Part shown: in pieces, positions 16,023 to 23,050 of the stretch
Layout: the number at the start of each line of letters is the position of its first letter
Position numbering within the stretch: the first letter of the stretch is position 1
NCBI GenBank assembly: GCA_031547595.1
Contig: JAVBRU010000069.1
Span: forward strand, 1 to 24,138
Source of the DNA: JAVBRU01 sp031547595
GTDB lineage: Bacteria > Bacillota > Clostridia > Christensenellales > Aristaeellaceae
Length of the DNA stretch: 24,138 bases
Direction of reading: 5' to 3'
Position numbers and translations under genes: made by a program
The notes under the pieces: model-generated
Database searches by the model: none
Seen by the model: the letters and a program-made list of their open reading frames with translations, nothing else
Told to the model about the DNA's origin: nothing

Positions 16023-16498
16023 ACGCTGGCCTCCCGCGCCGCCGTCATGGCGCGCAGCTCATCCCGGCAGCGCGCAGCGGTTTCAAAATCCTCCGCCTGC
16101 ACGGCGGCCTCCATCTGGCTTCGAAGCTCCTGCATATGGGCGGCTGCCGCCTGTTCCTCCACGCTGACAGCTGGGCGGCGTCCCGCATGCTGGGTACGGC
16201 CCTGCACCCTTGTAATCACCGGCAACAGCTGCGCGCGAAAAGCCGTATAACACTGCGCACAGCCCAGCATGCCGGTTTTTTCAAAGGCGTCAAAGCTGTG
16301 GCCGCACTGCTCGCAGCGGATGTCCGCCTTTTGCTTGACTGCCATGGAGGAGAGTATCGCCGCCAATACGGATTGAATATCCCCAGATTGATACTTTTTG
16401 ACACACTGGGCACACAAGCGCCGCGTGCTGCTCTCGCCATTGATAACGGTTGTCACCGACACCTCTGCCGGGTTTTGGTTACATTCCTCACAAAGCAT
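16019..16498 (-). CDS. mcsA: McsA, zinc-finger activator of McsB
   Basis: McsA is a 159-residue protein that activates the McsB kinase. Four CxxC pairs are visible at residues 3/6, 29/32, 62/65 and 80/83, enough for two zinc sites. A C-terminal UVR motif (QMEAAVQAEDFETAARCRDE, about 128-147) matches the one in ClpC. I chose ATG at 16498 because GGAGG at 16504-16508 lies 5 nt before it and the protein then begins MLCEECNQNPAE, as in relatives. The frame is open further upstream within ctsR. It overlaps the ctsR stop by 11 bp and the mcsB start by 4 bp. Confidence 0.93.
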   Translation of the reverse strand: MLCEECNQNPAEVSVTTVINGESSTRRLCAQCVKKYQSGDIQSVLAAILSSMAVKQKADIRCEQCGHSFDAFEKTGMLGCAQCYTAFRAQLLPVITRVQGRTQHAGRRPAVSVEEQAAAAHMQELRSQMEAAVQAEDFETAARCRDELRAMTAAREASV

Positions 16499-16982
16499 AA
16501 TTTCCTCCGTCCGCGCCGGGTTGGCGCTTGGCAATGGTGAGCAGCATACTCCGCATTATTTTAGCGCGAAGCGCATCTTTTAATGCCTCCGGCATGGGCG
16601 CGCTGAGTGCCTGGGCATTGAGTGCGCTCATCATCAGCCGCGCATCCTCCACGCTGATGATGCGGCTTTCTGCCAGCTGCTTGAGCAAGCACCGCGCCGA
16701 TTGCTCGTCCAGGCTGTCGCCTATGCGCTCGCGCAAAATATAAGCCACATGGTCGCCCGTCTGGTGATGCATGCGCACAATGCGGATGTAGCCGCCGCCG
16801 CCGCGCTGGCTGGTGATCACATAGCCGTGATCGGGTGTAAAGCGCGTGGCCAACACATAGTTGATCTGCGAGGGAGCACAGTTAAAATACTCCGCCAGTT
16901 CGTTACGTTTCAGCTCTATCTCGCGCTGATCGTCCTGCATCATCGCCTTGATAAAGCTCTCGATGGTATCACTCAGTCTCAT
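16488..16982 (-). CDS. ctsR: Heat-shock repressor CtsR
   Basis: This 164-residue repressor represses its own operon and other clp genes and is released at high temperature or under protein stress. Residues 1-70 form the winged helix-turn-helix: LSDTIESFIKAMMQD, AEYFNCAPSQINYVLATRF, then the glycine-rich wing RGGGGYI at 60-66, which serves as the heat sensor in the Bacillus protein. The C-terminal half is the dimerisation helix bundle. GGGAG upstream fits the ATG at 16982. It is the first gene of the operon, and a near-perfect CtsR box lies at the promoter. Confidence 0.95.
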   Translation of the reverse strand: MRLSDTIESFIKAMMQDDQREIELKRNELAEYFNCAPSQINYVLATRFTPDHGYVITSQRGGGGYIRIVRMHHQTGDHVAYILRERIGDSLDEQSARCLLKQLAESRIISVEDARLMMSALNAQALSAPMPEALKDALRAKIMRSMLLTIAKRQPGADGGNYAL

Positions 16983-17008
16983 CCAAAATCACTCCCATAA
17001 CAATCAAA

Positions 17009-17025
17009 GTTGACTTACTTTGACC
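17009..17025 (-). promoter_or_regulatory. CtsR operator box
   Basis: The minus strand reads GGTCAAAGTAAGTCAAC, matching the known heptad consensus RGTCAAANANRGTCAAA in both heptads except the last base and some spacer positions. It covers the predicted transcription start (about 17025), so bound CtsR would block initiation. Confidence 0.9.
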
Positions 17026-17031
17026 ATTCAT

Positions 17032-17060
17032 ATTATACCACTGAAAAGCGTAGTGTGCAA
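17032..17060 (-). promoter_or_regulatory. Sigma-A promoter of the ctsR operon
   Basis: On the minus strand TTGCAC (17060-17055), a 17-bp spacer and TATAAT (17037-17032) with a TGG extension form the promoter. The transcription start is predicted near 17025, inside the CtsR box. Confidence 0.8.
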
Positions 17061-17119
17061 GCGGGTTATAACGCTTTTTTACAAGTCCCAAATTTGCGAC
17101 AAAAAACGCAAAAAAACTA

Positions 17120-17148
17120 TTGACAAACACCGCATGCTGTGGTTTAAT
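17120..17148 (+). promoter_or_regulatory. Sigma-A promoter of the polyamine-transport operon
   Basis: A perfect TTGACA at 17120-17125, a 17-bp spacer and TTTAAT at 17143-17148 with a TGG extension. The transcript should start near 17155, just before the two operator palindromes. Confidence 0.8.
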
Positions 17149-17162
17149 ACTCCTTGCTTTGC

Positions 17163-17181
17163 AGTTTACTGTTACTAAACT
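17163..17181 (+). promoter_or_regulatory. Palindromic operator 1 of the XRE-cupin/pot operon
   Basis: AGTTTACTGTTACTAAACT: half-sites AGTTTA and TAAACT with a 7-bp spacer. It lies just after the predicted transcription start. The likely binder is the XRE-cupin protein encoded next; this is inference. Confidence 0.65.
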
Positions 17182-17197
17182 TCCGACACTGATTTGA

Positions 17198-17216
17198 AGT
17201 TTAGTACAAGTAAACT
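17198..17216 (+). promoter_or_regulatory. Palindromic operator 2 of the XRE-cupin/pot operon
   Basis: AGTTTAGTACAAGTAAACT repeats the layout of operator 1, with the same half-sites and the same 7-bp spacer, and extends by one more pair at each end (17197 and 17217). The two centres are 35 bp apart. Confidence 0.65.
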
Positions 17217-17245
17217 TGGCCGAGGAAAAGCAGGGAGGTACGGAC

Positions 17246-17788
17246 ATGATCATTGGGGAAAAGCTGCGGCGAATGCGCCTGCAACGGAATCTCACCCAGG
17301 AGGAAATGGCCGACCGCTGCGAGCTGAGCAAGGGCTTCATTTCGCAGGTAGAGCGCGACCTCGCCTCCCCCTCCATTCAAACGCTGGAGGATATGCTGGA
17401 ATGCCTGGGCAGCAGCTTGCCGGATTTCTTTTCCGAACGGCCTGCCGAAAAACAGGTGTTTTCCCAGGCAGACATGTTTGTGAAGGAAGACGCCGAAATG
17501 CTGAAGGGCTCCATCACCTGGCTTGTGCCCAGCGCGCAGAAAAACAGCATGGAGCCGATCCTGGTCGCCCTGGACGAAGGCGGCGAAACCCAGGAAATGC
17601 CCCCGCATGAGGGCGAAGAGTTTGGCTATGTGCTGCTTGGCACCGTCACGCTGGTGGTGGGCGAGCGCAAGCTGCGCGTCAAAACCGGCGAAAGTTTTTG
17701 CATCCACCCGAGCGCGCCCCACCGCATTATCAACAACGGCAAGCGCCCGGCGAAGTTTATCTGGGTTTCTAATCCCCCCAATTTTTAA
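17246..17788 (+). CDS. XRE-family regulator with C-terminal cupin domain (PuuR-like)
   Basis: This is a 180-residue regulator. Residues 5-60 are an XRE helix-turn-helix (LRRMRLQRNLTQEEMADRCE, then LSKGFISQVERDLASPS). Residues 105-178 are a cupin barrel with PHEGEEFGYVLLGTVTLVVG and HPSAPHRIINNG; His121, the Glu residues after it and His159 resemble a ligand- or metal-binding set. This build is shared with PuuR, the putrescine-responsive repressor, and with regulators found before potABCD in Clostridia. GGGAGG lies 7 nt before the ATG. The potA start is 21 nt downstream, so it is co-transcribed with the transporter, and two 19-bp palindromes lie in its leader. Polyamine sensing and autorepression are inferred. 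Confidence 0.88.
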   Translation: MIIGEKLRRMRLQRNLTQEEMADRCELSKGFISQVERDLASPSIQTLEDMLECLGSSLPDFFSERPAEKQVFSQADMFVKEDAEMLKGSITWLVPSAQKNSMEPILVALDEGGETQEMPPHEGEEFGYVLLGTVTLVVGERKLRVKTGESFCIHPSAPHRIINNGKRPAKFIWVSNPPNF

Positions 17789-17809
17789 CGAAAAGAGAGG
17801 ATCACCGCC

Positions 17810-18871
17810 ATGGCCGATCAACCGCGTCTGATTACCCTGGAAAACATCGGCAAAGCATACGATGGTGTCACCGTTCTTTCCAATATAAATCTCTACATCC
17901 GCAAAAAAGAATTTGTGACGCTGCTGGGCCCCTCCGGCTGTGGCAAGACCACCACGCTGCGCATCATCGGCGGCTTTGAATCCCCCGATGAAGGCCGTGT
18001 GATGTTTGACGGCAAGGACATCACCGCGTTGCCCCCCTACAAGCGTCGCGTGAACACGGTTTTCCAGAAATACGCCCTCTTCCCGCACCTCAACGTGCAC
18101 GAAAACATCGCCTTTGGCCTGAAGCTGAAGAAAACGCCCAAGGACGAGATCAACAAAAAGATCGACTACATGCTGGACCTGGTCAACCTGTCCGGCTATG
18201 GCAAGCGCAGTGTGGACTCGCTCTCCGGCGGGCAGCAGCAGCGCATCGCCATTGCGCGCGCGCTGGTCAACGAACCCGAAGTGCTGCTGCTGGACGAGCC
18301 GCTGGGCGCTCTGGACCTGAAGCTGCGCAAGGGCATGCAGCTGGAGCTTAAATCCATGCAGCAGCGCATGGGCATCACCTTCCTGTATGTGACGCACGAT
18401 CAGGAAGAGGCGCTCACCATGTCTGATACCGTGGTTGTGATGAACGGCGGCCACATCCTGCAAATTGGCACCCCCAAGCGCATCTATGACGAGCCGGAGA
18501 ATGCCTTTGTGGCCAACTTCATTGGCGAGAGCAACATCTTCACTGGTACCATGGTGCGCGACGAGCTGGTAGAGTTCTGCGGCAAACGCTTTTCCTGCGT
18601 AGACGCCGGGTTTGGCGATGACACGCCGGTGGACGTAGTGATCCGTCCCGAAGATATTCTGGTAGTTGGCCAGGATATGGGGCAGGTGACGGGCGTAGTG
18701 GAAAGCGTGCTATTCAAGGGCGTGCACTATGAGATGATCGTGGACGCGGCGGGCAGCAAGTGGAAGATCCATTCCACCACCATGCAGCCGGAAGGCTCGC
18801 ACGTGGGGTTGTCTGTTGTACCCTTCAACATCCATATCATGCGCCCCATGAAGGAGGATGCCCCGGCATGA
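17810..18871 (+). CDS. potA: Spermidine/putrescine ABC transporter ATP-binding protein
   Basis: This 353-residue ATPase powers polyamine import. Walker A GPSGCGKTT is at 40-48, the Q-loop Gln at 86, signature LSGGQ at 138-142, Walker B LLLDEP at 159-164 and the switch His at 196 (VTHDQEEA). The C-terminal part from about 235 is a TOBE-type domain, with VDVVIRPEDILVVG and VESVLFKGVHYEMIV, typical of PotA. GAGAGGA lies 9 nt before the ATG. Its TGA overlaps the potB start (ATGA). Genes for both permeases and the binding protein follow in the standard order, which makes the polyamine call firm. Confidence 0.95.
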   Translation: MADQPRLITLENIGKAYDGVTVLSNINLYIRKKEFVTLLGPSGCGKTTTLRIIGGFESPDEGRVMFDGKDITALPPYKRRVNTVFQKYALFPHLNVHENIAFGLKLKKTPKDEINKKIDYMLDLVNLSGYGKRSVDSLSGGQQQRIAIARALVNEPEVLLLDEPLGALDLKLRKGMQLELKSMQQRMGITFLYVTHDQEEALTMSDTVVVMNGGHILQIGTPKRIYDEPENAFVANFIGESNIFTGTMVRDELVEFCGKRFSCVDAGFGDDTPVDVVIRPEDILVVGQDMGQVTGVVESVLFKGVHYEMIVDAAGSKWKIHSTTMQPEGSHVGLSVVPFNIHIMRPMKEDAPA

Positions 18872-19860
18872 TGAGTTTCACGCTGCCCAGTTGGGCGATC
18901 TGGGCGATGCTTGGCGGTTTCGTGGCGTTTATTGCGCTGATGGGCGTGCTGCTCAAGCGCAATCACGGCATGAAACGCTCCTTCTTTTCATCGCCGTACA
19001 CGCTTTGGATGATTCTTTTCACGGTGCTGCCCCTTGTGCTGATTGCGTATTACGCTTTCACCGATGTGAATGGCAAGTTCACCCTGGAGAACTTTGCAAA
19101 CTTCTGGGACAGCAACCACGGCATGGCCAAGCAGCTCACCGAGCTTGGGTTCGATCCGGCTTCCATGGGCATTGCGCGGGGCACCGTCAATGTGGATACG
19201 CTTCTCTACTCGCTGTGGATGGCCTTCCTGTGCACGGTGATTTGCCTGTTCATGGGCTATCCCGCCGCGTTGATCATGGCGGACAGGAAGTTCAAGCTGG
19301 GCGCGACCATCGTGGTGCTGTTCATTATCCCCATGTGGATGAACTTCCTGCTTCGCACCATCGCGTGGATGACGCTGCTGGAGGACAGCGGCCTCATCAA
19401 CCAGATCCTGATCTGGCTGGGCATTGGCAAAGTTCAATTGATGTACAACAGCGGCGCGGTGCTGCTGGGCATGGTATACAACTACCTGCCCTTCATGGTA
19501 TTCCCCATCTACAACGCGCTGGCCAAGCAGGATTACAAGCTGACCGAGGCGTCGATGGACCTTGGTGCCAACAGCGTGAAGACCTTCCAGAAGGTCACGC
19601 TGCCCCTGAGCCTCCCCGGCATTATCAGCGGCATCACCATGGTGTTTATGCCCTCCGTTACCACCTTCTTTATCCCGCGCGTGCTGGGCGGGGGCAACAC
19701 CGAAATGTTTGGCGATTTGATCGAGCGCACATTCCTCACCGCCGGCGACTGGAACACCGGCAGCGCCATGTCCCTGATCATGATGGCGCTCATTCTGGCC
19801 AGCCTGGGCTTACTACGCAAGGCCGACCCCGAGGGCGAAGGAGGTGGCACCCTGATATGA
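18868..19860 (+). CDS. potB: Spermidine/putrescine ABC transporter permease PotB
   Basis: This is a 330-residue inner-membrane permease. The ABC permease EAA loop reads EASMDLGANSVKTFQKVTLP, then LSLPGIISGI, and the stretch MVYNYLPFMVFPIYNAL is typical of PotB. At about 7-30 there is an extra hydrophobic helix (WAIWAMLGGFVAFIALMGVL) before the usual first helix (WMILFTVLPLVLIAYYAF), and the loop after the latter is longer than normal. These make it longer than common PotB proteins of about 275-290 residues. AAGGAGG at 18851-18857 is 10 nt before the ATG chosen; a second ATG follows directly. It overlaps potA and potC by 4 bp each. Confidence 0.92.
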   Translation: MMSFTLPSWAIWAMLGGFVAFIALMGVLLKRNHGMKRSFFSSPYTLWMILFTVLPLVLIAYYAFTDVNGKFTLENFANFWDSNHGMAKQLTELGFDPASMGIARGTVNVDTLLYSLWMAFLCTVICLFMGYPAALIMADRKFKLGATIVVLFIIPMWMNFLLRTIAWMTLLEDSGLINQILIWLGIGKVQLMYNSGAVLLGMVYNYLPFMVFPIYNALAKQDYKLTEASMDLGANSVKTFQKVTLPLSLPGIISGITMVFMPSVTTFFIPRVLGGGNTEMFGDLIERTFLTAGDWNTGSAMSLIMMALILASLGLLRKADPEGEGGGTLI

Positions 19861-20639
19861 TGAAGTTTCTCAAACGCAGCTATCTGGCACTGGTGCTGTT
19901 CTTCCTGTACATCCCCATCGTGGTATTGATCGTGCAAAGCTTCAACGCGGGCAAGAGCCGCGCCAAGTGGGAGGGCTTCAGCTTCCGCTGGTATGGAGAG
20001 CTTTTCAAGAATCAGCAAATCATGCAGGCGCTGTATGTAACAGTCACAATCGCCGTGCTGGCGGCCATCATTGCAACAGTGCTTGGCACCCTGGCGTCGC
20101 TGGGCATCCATGCCATGAAAAAGCGCCCCCAGGCCTTTATGATGACCATGACCAACATCCCCATGACCATGCCCGATATCGTGACCGGCCTGTCGCTGAT
20201 GCTGCTGTTCCTGTTCACGAAAGTGGAGCGCGGATACTGGACGATGCTGCTGGCGCATGTCACTTTCAACACACCCTATGTGATCTTATCGGTACTGCCC
20301 AAGCTCAAGCAAATGAACAAGCACAGCTATGAGGCGGCGCTGGACCTTGGGGCCACGCCCACCTATGCGCTTTTGCACGTGGTGCTGCCGGAAATCATGC
20401 CCGGCGTTGTCACCGGCGCGCTGCTGGCCTTCACCCTGTCGCTGGATGATTTCACCATCAGCTATTTTACCACCAACCCGCTGGTGCAAAACCTGTCCAC
20501 GCTGATCTACTCCGAAGCGCGCAAGGGCATCAAGCCCACCATGAACGCGCTGTCCGCGCTGATGTTCGTATCGCTGTTGCTGCTGTTGCTCTTCATCAAC
20601 CGCCGCACCGAGAGAGCTGGCAATGCCAAAAAGGCTTGA
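19857..20639 (+). CDS. potC: Spermidine/putrescine ABC transporter permease PotC
   Basis: This is a 260-residue permease of normal PotC length with six predicted membrane helices, the first at about 9-28 (YLALVLFFLYIPIVVLIVQS). The EAA loop reads EAALDLGATPTYALLHVVLP, then EIMPG. TFNTPYVILSVLPKL and SLDDFTISYFTTNP are also typical of PotC. AAGGAGG lies 12 nt before the ATG, within the potB end, and the start overlaps the potB stop (ATGA). Together with PotB it forms the channel on which PotA acts. The frame is open far upstream inside potB, but that part is a shadow. Confidence 0.94.
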   Translation: MMKFLKRSYLALVLFFLYIPIVVLIVQSFNAGKSRAKWEGFSFRWYGELFKNQQIMQALYVTVTIAVLAAIIATVLGTLASLGIHAMKKRPQAFMMTMTNIPMTMPDIVTGLSLMLLFLFTKVERGYWTMLLAHVTFNTPYVILSVLPKLKQMNKHSYEAALDLGATPTYALLHVVLPEIMPGVVTGALLAFTLSLDDFTISYFTTNPLVQNLSTLIYSEARKGIKPTMNALSALMFVSLLLLLLFINRRTERAGNAKKA

Positions 20640-20670
20640 CCATATTATTTTATGTTGGGAGGGTTTACTC

Positions 20671-21711
20671 ATGAAAACAATTCGTATCCTTTTCTGCCTC
20701 GCGTTGGTGCTGTGCCTGTCCACATCCATGGCCATGGCTGCCGAGGTCGTCAACGTTTTCAACTGGCAGGATTATATCGACGAAGATGTGCTGGCCATGT
20801 TCACCGAAGAAACGGGCATCGTGGTCAACTATATGTGCTTTGACGACAACGAGAAGATGATGACCAGCTTCCGCGCCAATCCGTCGTCTTTCGACCTGAT
20901 TTTCCCCTCCGACTATTGCGTGGAGCGCATGATTGCCGAAAATCTGATCGCGCCCATTAATTTCGACAATGTTCCTAATTTCGAGAACATCTTTGATTAC
21001 CTCAAAAACCCGTCCTATGACGAAACCAACGCATACAGCGTGCCCTACATGTGGGGCACCGTGGGCATCCTGTACAACACCACCATGGTGGATGATCCCG
21101 TGGATTCCTGGAGCATCCTGTGGAACGAAAAGTACAAGGGCAATGTGATCATGCTGGACTCCATCCGCGACACCATGGGCATCACCCTCAAATACCTGGG
21201 CTATTCCATGAACACCCGCGATCCGCTGGCCCTTCAGGAAGCCGCCAACAAGCTGATTGAGCAAAAGAAATCCGGCATGGTCAAGGCGTATCAGCTGGAC
21301 GAAACCAAGGATAAAATGCCGCTGGGCGAAGCCGCGCTGGCGCTGATGTGGTCGGGCGATGCGCAGTATGCCATCGACCTGAATGAAGACCTGGCCTATG
21401 CCGTGCCCGCCGAGGGCAGCAACATCTGGGTGGACGCCATGGTCATTCCCACCGAAGCCAAGAACAAGGAAAATGCCGAAAAACTGATCGACTTCCTCTG
21501 CCGCCCCGACATCGCTGTGATGAACTGCGAGTACATCCGCTACTCCTCCCCCAACGCTGCCGCAGTGGAGCTGATGGGCGATGAATACATCGAAAACAGC
21601 GTGCTCAATCCCGACGAAGAAACCGTGGAATCCTGCGAATTCTTCCACGACATCCAGGATTTCATGACCATCTACAACACCTTCTGGTCTCAGGTGAAAA
21701 ACGCCAAGTAA
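20671..21711 (+). CDS. potD: Polyamine-binding periplasmic-type protein PotD
   Basis: This 346-residue solute-binding protein hands spermidine or putrescine to PotBC. Residues 1-24 are a signal peptide ending in AMAA. The mature part opens with VVNVFNWQDYIDEDVLAMFT, the classic PotD start. Further ligand-site type stretches are PSDYCVERMIAE, VPYMWGTVGILYN, WSGDAQYAI and SNIWVDAMVIPTEAKNKENA. GGGAGGG lies 7 nt before the ATG, and 31 nt separate it from potC. The signal peptide has no clear lipobox: the only Cys residues, at 9 and 15, are preceded by F and L. That is odd for a Gram-positive cell, where binding proteins are normally lipid-anchored. Confidence 0.94.
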   Translation: MKTIRILFCLALVLCLSTSMAMAAEVVNVFNWQDYIDEDVLAMFTEETGIVVNYMCFDDNEKMMTSFRANPSSFDLIFPSDYCVERMIAENLIAPINFDNVPNFENIFDYLKNPSYDETNAYSVPYMWGTVGILYNTTMVDDPVDSWSILWNEKYKGNVIMLDSIRDTMGITLKYLGYSMNTRDPLALQEAANKLIEQKKSGMVKAYQLDETKDKMPLGEAALALMWSGDAQYAIDLNEDLAYAVPAEGSNIWVDAMVIPTEAKNKENAEKLIDFLCRPDIAVMNCEYIRYSSPNAAAVELMGDEYIENSVLNPDEETVESCEFFHDIQDFMTIYNTFWSQVKNAK

Positions 21712-21730
21712 CTTGATATTTGCTTTCACG

Positions 21731-21770
21731 GGATGCGTTACCCTTCTGCAAGGAAGGGGGCGCATCCTTT
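21731..21770 (+). terminator. Nested hairpin terminator of the pot operon
   Basis: GGATGCG (21731-21737) pairs with CGCATCC (21761-21767), and inside it CCCTTC (21741-21746) pairs with GAAGGG (21753-21758). A short TTT follows. It lies 20 bp after the potD stop. The short T run makes partial read-through into the next gene possible. Confidence 0.7.
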
Positions 21771-21802
21771 GGGCATCTATACCAATGAAAAAGGATAGAT
21801 GT

Positions 21803-23035
21803 ATGAAAAAGGGGTTCTTTTTCTTTTTGATTGTGTTTGTGATTATTGCCACTGTTTCACTGGCCGAGGTCAGCCTGCAAAAGGGCGTAAGCTATGCCAC
21901 GTTGCAGCAGGGCAGCAAGGGCGAGGATGTGCTGCACCTCAAGCAGGCCATGTACTGGCTGGGTTATTTTCAAACCTTGGAAATTCTGTCTAACGAATAC
22001 ACCGATGCCACCAAAGAGCGCGTGATGCAACTGCAAGAAAAAAACGGCCTGACACCGGACGGCATTGCCTCGCCGGAATTGCAGGCGCTGGTGTTTTCGG
22101 GCAGCTGCATCCCCTCGGGCACGCAGCCAAACCCCTCCCCCACGCCCTCGCCACAGCCCACTTTGGCTGCACCAAAGGCCACACCCAGCCTGCCGCCTTT
22201 GACGGACAAGGGCTTCCTCTCCACCGAAAGCAACCAGACAGAATATGTATATGAGGATGCTGCTGACGGCCTGTGGCGTTATATATCCGGCGGCTTATCT
22301 ATTGAAATCCGCCGCTATCAGGACATTCAGCAGCGCTTGGTATGGTTTGAAACCGAGATTTACGCCTCGCCGGAGGAGCCGCTCACTTCGTATATGACGA
22401 CCACCGGCAAGTATGTGGGTTCCGACCGCACCACCCCCGTCAAGTTCGCCAAGGAGCGGCGCATCGTGCTGGCCCTGTCGGACGACTATTATGGGGTGCG
22501 CATCGGCACCAAGAACCGCCCCGGCGTCATCATCCGCGGCGGCGTGCTGTTGCATGACACCACTTTGCCCGCTGGCTATCATGCCATGCCGAACCTTGAC
22601 ACCCTGGCGGTGTTTGCGGATGGCAGCATGAAGGCCTATCCCAACGCTGCCATGACGGGCGATGAATACCTGGCGCTTGGCGCAACCGATGTGTTCGCCT
22701 TTGGCCCCGTGCTGGTCAGTGAGGGCAAGCGCGGCGAAACCGTGGATTTCTCCGCCTATTATCATTACCGGGAGCCGCGCTGCGCCATCGGCATGATTGC
22801 GCCCTATCACTACCTGATTGTCACCGTGGTAGGCCGCACCGACGATGCCAAGGGCGTGTATTTTGACTGGCTGGCCGATAAAATGCTGGAAAAAGGCGTC
22901 ACAGAGGCCCTGAACCTCGACGGCGGCGCCACCACCGCACTGGTATTCATGGGCAAGCCCATCAACAGCAGCGGCACCAACCCGCGCGGCGTGGGCAGTA
23001 TGATCGGCTTTGGAACCTCGCCCTTTATTAACTGA
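21803..23035 (+). CDS. Secreted peptidoglycan-binding, phosphodiester glycosidase (NAGPA) protein, copy 1
   Basis: This is a 410-residue exported protein. Residues 1-21 are a signal peptide (FFFFLIVFVIIATVSLAE). Residues 33-98 are a PG_binding_1 repeat with GSKGEDVLHLKQAMYWLGYF and LQEKNGLTPDGIASPEL. A Pro/Thr/Ser linker (105-133) leads to a domain of the phosphodiester glycosidase family (NAGPA, formerly DUF2233) at about 190-405, with LALSDDYYGVRIG, FAFGPVLVSEGK, REPRCAIGMI and near the end LNLDGGATTALVFMG. NAGPA removes a terminal N-acetylglucosamine phosphodiester in animals; the bacterial substrate is unknown, perhaps a wall or capsule glycan. ATG at 21803 follows AAGGA by 8 nt; an ATG at 21785 lacks such a site. 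No promoter was seen in the short gap after the pot terminator. Confidence 0.85.
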   Translation: MKKGFFFFLIVFVIIATVSLAEVSLQKGVSYATLQQGSKGEDVLHLKQAMYWLGYFQTLEILSNEYTDATKERVMQLQEKNGLTPDGIASPELQALVFSGSCIPSGTQPNPSPTPSPQPTLAAPKATPSLPPLTDKGFLSTESNQTEYVYEDAADGLWRYISGGLSIEIRRYQDIQQRLVWFETEIYASPEEPLTSYMTTTGKYVGSDRTTPVKFAKERRIVLALSDDYYGVRIGTKNRPGVIIRGGVLLHDTTLPAGYHAMPNLDTLAVFADGSMKAYPNAAMTGDEYLALGATDVFAFGPVLVSEGKRGETVDFSAYYHYREPRCAIGMIAPYHYLIVTVVGRTDDAKGVYFDWLADKMLEKGVTEALNLDGGATTALVFMGKPINSSGTNPRGVGSMIGFGTSPFIN

Positions 23036-23050
23036 CGGAGGATATTGTTT

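Noticed and set aside
14197..16250. Long plus-strand open frames opposite clpC, mcsB and mcsA
   Set aside because: The leftward genes here are certain from catalytic motifs and these frames lack ribosome binding sites.
17201..18463. 420-codon minus-strand open frame opposite the XRE-cupin gene and potA
   Set aside because: Shadow of well-recognised genes; no start site and no family features.
20665..21852. 395-codon minus-strand open frame opposite potD
   Set aside because: potD is clear from its motifs, and the antisense frame runs through the pot terminator.
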